This document shows, one piece after another, positions 5,982 through 7,314 of a stretch of DNA of 7,314 bases. Made by a program: the position numbers and the translations under genes. The notes under the pieces are model-generated. The model made no database searches, was not told where the DNA came from, and worked only from the letters and a program-made list of their open reading frames with translations. Position 1 is the first letter of the stretch. Every line of letters begins with the position of its first letter. The DNA lies in contig NZ_JBPESN010000095.1 in the NCBI RefSeq assembly GCF_051710625.1, positions 1 to 7,314 on the forward strand, in the 5' to 3' direction. This DNA comes from JBPESN01 sp051710625. GTDB taxonomy: Bacteria > Pseudomonadota > Gammaproteobacteria > Enterobacterales > Enterobacteriaceae.

Positions 5982-6446
5982 ATGCCGCTCGTCGACCATG
6001 AGAGGCTGTCTGTTGCAGATGAGCCCGCGTCGTCGCCGGCGGTTGTTCCTCATCACGGGCCGAAGCGCAATCATCAACGCCATTTAGCCCTGGGTGGGGG
6101 TCTGGCGTTGATGATGATACTTGGTGCCTTGAGCTACTCTTTTTGGTCGACGTCGGGAGCAGTGGCCGCCCACACGCTTACGCTTCCCACCTCGGGAAAA
6201 TGCGAAATCACCTTTATGCGCGATTTACCTGAGGCCGCCCGCGCCCGCGGGCTGCAAGAAGTGAATGCTATTATAAAGGAAAACCACAGGGTCTGTGATA
6301 AGGAGAAGTGCGTCAATTTCGTTAGTGAAAAATATAATGACCCCGCCAGTTTCAGCCGCACCTTGCTTTTGCTATGTCACATCGGCGGTAAGCAGGAAAA
6401 TATCAGCTGTGAGAATTTCTATTATTACAACCGGAAAACGTTATGA
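5982..6446 (+). CDS. Membrane-anchored, cysteine-rich periplasmic half of a MarT/YqeI-like regulator
   Basis: The 154-aa product has a polar, Pro/His-rich N-terminus (1-34), one membrane helix (about 35-57, LALGGGLALMMILGALSYSFW) with basic residues before it, and a periplasmic domain. That domain has cysteines at 74, 105, 110, 132 and 143, so disulfides are likely. This is the linker/helix/sensor half of a CadC/MarT-type protein. The same frame is open upstream to 5895 and reads as a natural acidic linker (SDGEITEH) before the ATG. One extra base, or two fewer, between about 5895 and 5972 would fuse it to the winged-helix ORF into a protein of about 273 aa, the size I expect for YqeI-type regulators. 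As it stands it has its own ATG with GGA about six bases upstream. It overlaps the next gene by ATGA. The sensed signal is unknown. Confidence 0.7.
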   Translation: MPLVDHERLSVADEPASSPAVVPHHGPKRNHQRHLALGGGLALMMILGALSYSFWSTSGAVAAHTLTLPTSGKCEITFMRDLPEAARARGLQEVNAIIKENHRVCDKEKCVNFVSEKYNDPASFSRTLLLLCHIGGKQENISCENFYYYNRKTL

Positions 6447-6871
6447 AGGTTAAACGCCTTATTTTTATTGCATTGGCGGTTGTCGTCGTCGCTGGGGGAC
6501 TGTTACACGCTCTGGGCGCTGACGATGACCTTTTCAACCGAACGCCGCAGATAGATTGTAAAGCGTTCACCGTGAATAATCTCAATGACGATAATCAACG
6601 CATTAGATTTTCCCTCAACGTGCGTGTGCGCCTATTCGGCAAGGGACAGGGAATCTTGTATTATAAAGGGTATGCAAACTATAACGGGAGTAATAGTTGT
6701 TTTGCTCGCACCGTTTATCTTAGCCATGCGCAGCGGGTGGCGAAAGACGCTTACCGTTATCAACTCGACGATGTGGTTAAATCACCGCTAGACCAGACTC
6801 AGGAAGCGGTGTTTAACGAGTTTTGGAGCGAAAACACCGCCGACAAAAATGTACTCCTGCTGGCAATGTAG
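6443..6871 (+). CDS. FidL-like membrane protein, probably C-terminally truncated
   Basis: The 142-aa product has an N-terminal membrane anchor (about residues 4-23, after KVKR) and an exported domain with two cysteines (C39 in IDCK, C86 in NSCF) that could pair. Size, topology and position directly after a CadC/MarT-type regulator fit the FidL-like family (Salmonella MarT-FidL, E. coli YqeI-YqeJ). Such partners are thought to assist or modulate the membrane regulator, as ToxS does ToxR, but FidL function is poorly known. The start overlaps the preceding stop (ATGA), so translation is coupled. The TAG at 6869-6871 lies within a few bases of the end of an IS3-family remnant. FidL-like proteins, as I remember them, run some 15-20 residues beyond the equivalent of LLLAM, so the IS has probably trimmed the C-terminus. 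Confidence 0.7.
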   Translation: MKVKRLIFIALAVVVVAGGLLHALGADDDLFNRTPQIDCKAFTVNNLNDDNQRIRFSLNVRVRLFGKGQGILYYKGYANYNGSNSCFARTVYLSHAQRVAKDAYRYQLDDVVKSPLDQTQEAVFNEFWSENTADKNVLLLAM

Positions 6872-7138
6872 TGGTCAACTAAAACTGGCCACCGCGTTAG
6901 CGTTTTCCCAGTATCTGTTTTCTGATTCGTTTGGTGGCAACCCACCGTTATATTCATACGGCCTGAGTGCGCTGTAATATCCCACGATATAGTCAGTAAT
7001 TTCATAAGCTGTTTCGCTGAAGCTGTTGTAACCCTTTGTCGGCACCCATTCTGTCTTCAGGCTGCGGAAGAAGCGCTCCATCGGACTGTTATCCCAACAG
7101 TTACCCCGCCGACTCATGCTTTGTTTGTACTGGCACAC
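6872..7138 (-). mobile_element. IS3-family element remnant (right end and orfB tail)
   Basis: This is the terminal part of an IS3-family insertion sequence in minus orientation, about 267 bp. The right terminus lies at about 6872-6875 (TGGTCAACTAAAACTGGCCA reading inward), directly after the stop codon of the FidL-like gene. Its other side is cut at about 7128-7139 by a second IS. A target duplication cannot be checked because the other end is absent. The exact boundaries are estimates. Confidence 0.8.
6875..7130 (-). pseudogene. IS3-family OrfB transposase, C-terminal fragment
   Basis: About 84 residues of an IS3-family OrfB integrase domain are visible, from KQSMSRRGNCWDNSPMERFF to the terminus ENANAVASFS and TGA. 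The E in SPMERFF is the last catalytic residue of the DDE triad. The two aspartates and all upstream domains are missing, so the fragment is inactive. It closely resembles E. coli IS3 OrfB as I remember it (YYSALRP, EYNGGLPPNESENRYW). The upstream residues in the same open frame (before about 7130) come from the neighbouring IS and are not transposase. Confidence 0.9.
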
Positions 7139-7158
7139 TGAATTTGGCCACCTGAACA

Positions 7159-7177
7159 GAGGTGATATGCTCACCTC
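7159..7177 (+). promoter_or_regulatory. 7-bp-arm inverted repeat upstream of orfA
   Basis: GAGGTGA (7159-7165) and TCACCTC (7171-7177) are exact complements around a 5-base loop, 20 bases before the orfA ATG. In RNA the hairpin would fold up the Shine-Dalgarno-like GAGGTGA, which could limit read-through expression of the transposase. In DNA it could be a binding site. The role is inferred. Confidence 0.5.
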
Positions 7178-7197
7178 AGAACAACACGGGTGCACCA

Positions 7198-7314
7198 ATG
7201 AAAAGAAGAAATTTTAGTCCTGAATTCAAACGCGAATCCGCTCAACTGGTTGTCGACCAAAATTACACCGCCACGCCAGCAGCAAAAGCCATGGACGTCG
7301 GTTTTTCTACGATG
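7198..7314 (+). CDS. IS3-family OrfA, N-terminal part (runs off window)
   Basis: Thirty-nine codons are visible, starting MKRRNFSPEFKRESAQLVVD and continuing to DVGFSTM at the window edge. This is the helix-turn-helix (HTH_Tnp_1-type) N-terminus of an IS3-family OrfA, which binds the element ends. It is normally joined to OrfB by programmed -1 frameshifting further downstream, outside this window. The frame is open as far as can be seen. The Shine-Dalgarno is weak (GGG about eight bases upstream). Confidence 0.85.
   Translation, partial: MKRRNFSPEFKRESAQLVVDQNYTATPAAKAMDVGFSTM

Larger units (their letters stand above)
7139..7314 (+). mobile_element. Left end of a second IS3-family element (IS1222/ISEhe3-like)
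   Basis: A terminal inverted repeat of the form TGAATTTGGCCACCTGAACA begins at about 7139 and is followed by the orfA start at 7198. The element continues beyond the window. It interrupts the older IS3-family remnant, giving an IS-within-IS arrangement. Both elements share TGGCCACC in their termini, so they belong to related groups. The assignment to the IS1222/ISEhe3 type rests on remembered OrfA sequence. Confidence 0.75.

Noticed and set aside
1..7314. CRISPR arrays, tRNA or rRNA genes
   Set aside because: No regularly spaced repeats of suitable length and no tRNA-like cloverleaf or rRNA signature was seen; the only tandem repeat is the 10-bp A-tract unit.

Overview
The window looks like chromosome from a member of the Enterobacterales. 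The YajD protein is close to the E. coli protein as I remember it, there is a MarT/FidL-type (YqeI/YqeJ-type) regulator pair, and both insertion sequences are of enterobacterial IS3-family types. Sharp-looking genes sit beside genes in visible decay and nested ISs, which suggests a lineage undergoing genome reduction, such as Sodalis or a relative. That genus guess is inference, not proof.

Layout. Bases 1-197 are AT-rich and non-coding, followed by an unrecognised 123-aa ORF (198-569, +). yajD (585-926, -) encodes a small HNH-type zinc protein. A 186-bp divergent spacer carries a consensus-perfect PhoP box, correctly spaced from a -10-like hexamer, and leads into an intact 482-aa GT39/ArnT-like membrane glycosyltransferase (1113-2561, +). 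This points to an envelope-modifying enzyme under PhoPQ control.

Convergent to it is a dead minus-strand operon. It consists of an internally deleted remnant that reads like a D-2-hydroxyacid dehydrogenase (about 3764-4010), joined by a TAATG overlap to a class I PLP aminotransferase pseudogene (2587-3764) with several frameshifts and a small deletion. Divergent from this operon is an intact APH/homoserine-kinase-like phosphotransferase (4045-5064, +).

Bases 5065-5625 hold no gene but are rich in regulatory signals: a 10-bp tandem repeat that gives three helix-phased A-tracts, a good sigma70 promoter (TTAACA-N17-TATTAT), and a perfect 12-bp-arm palindrome with an extra half-site just downstream. 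They precede a three-ORF cluster. The first ORF is a GTG-started winged-helix DNA-binding protein (5626-5973). The second is a separate membrane/periplasmic cysteine-rich protein (5982-6446), which together with the first looks like one CadC/MarT-type regulator cut in two. The third is a FidL-like membrane protein (6443-6871), coupled to the second by an ATGA overlap. Its end is abutted, and probably trimmed, by an IS3-family transposase remnant (about 6872-7138, -), which is itself interrupted by the left end of a second IS3-family element (about 7139 to the window end, +).

The best candidates for something new are the split regulator/FidL module with its palindromic leader, and the PhoP-box-driven GT39 enzyme.
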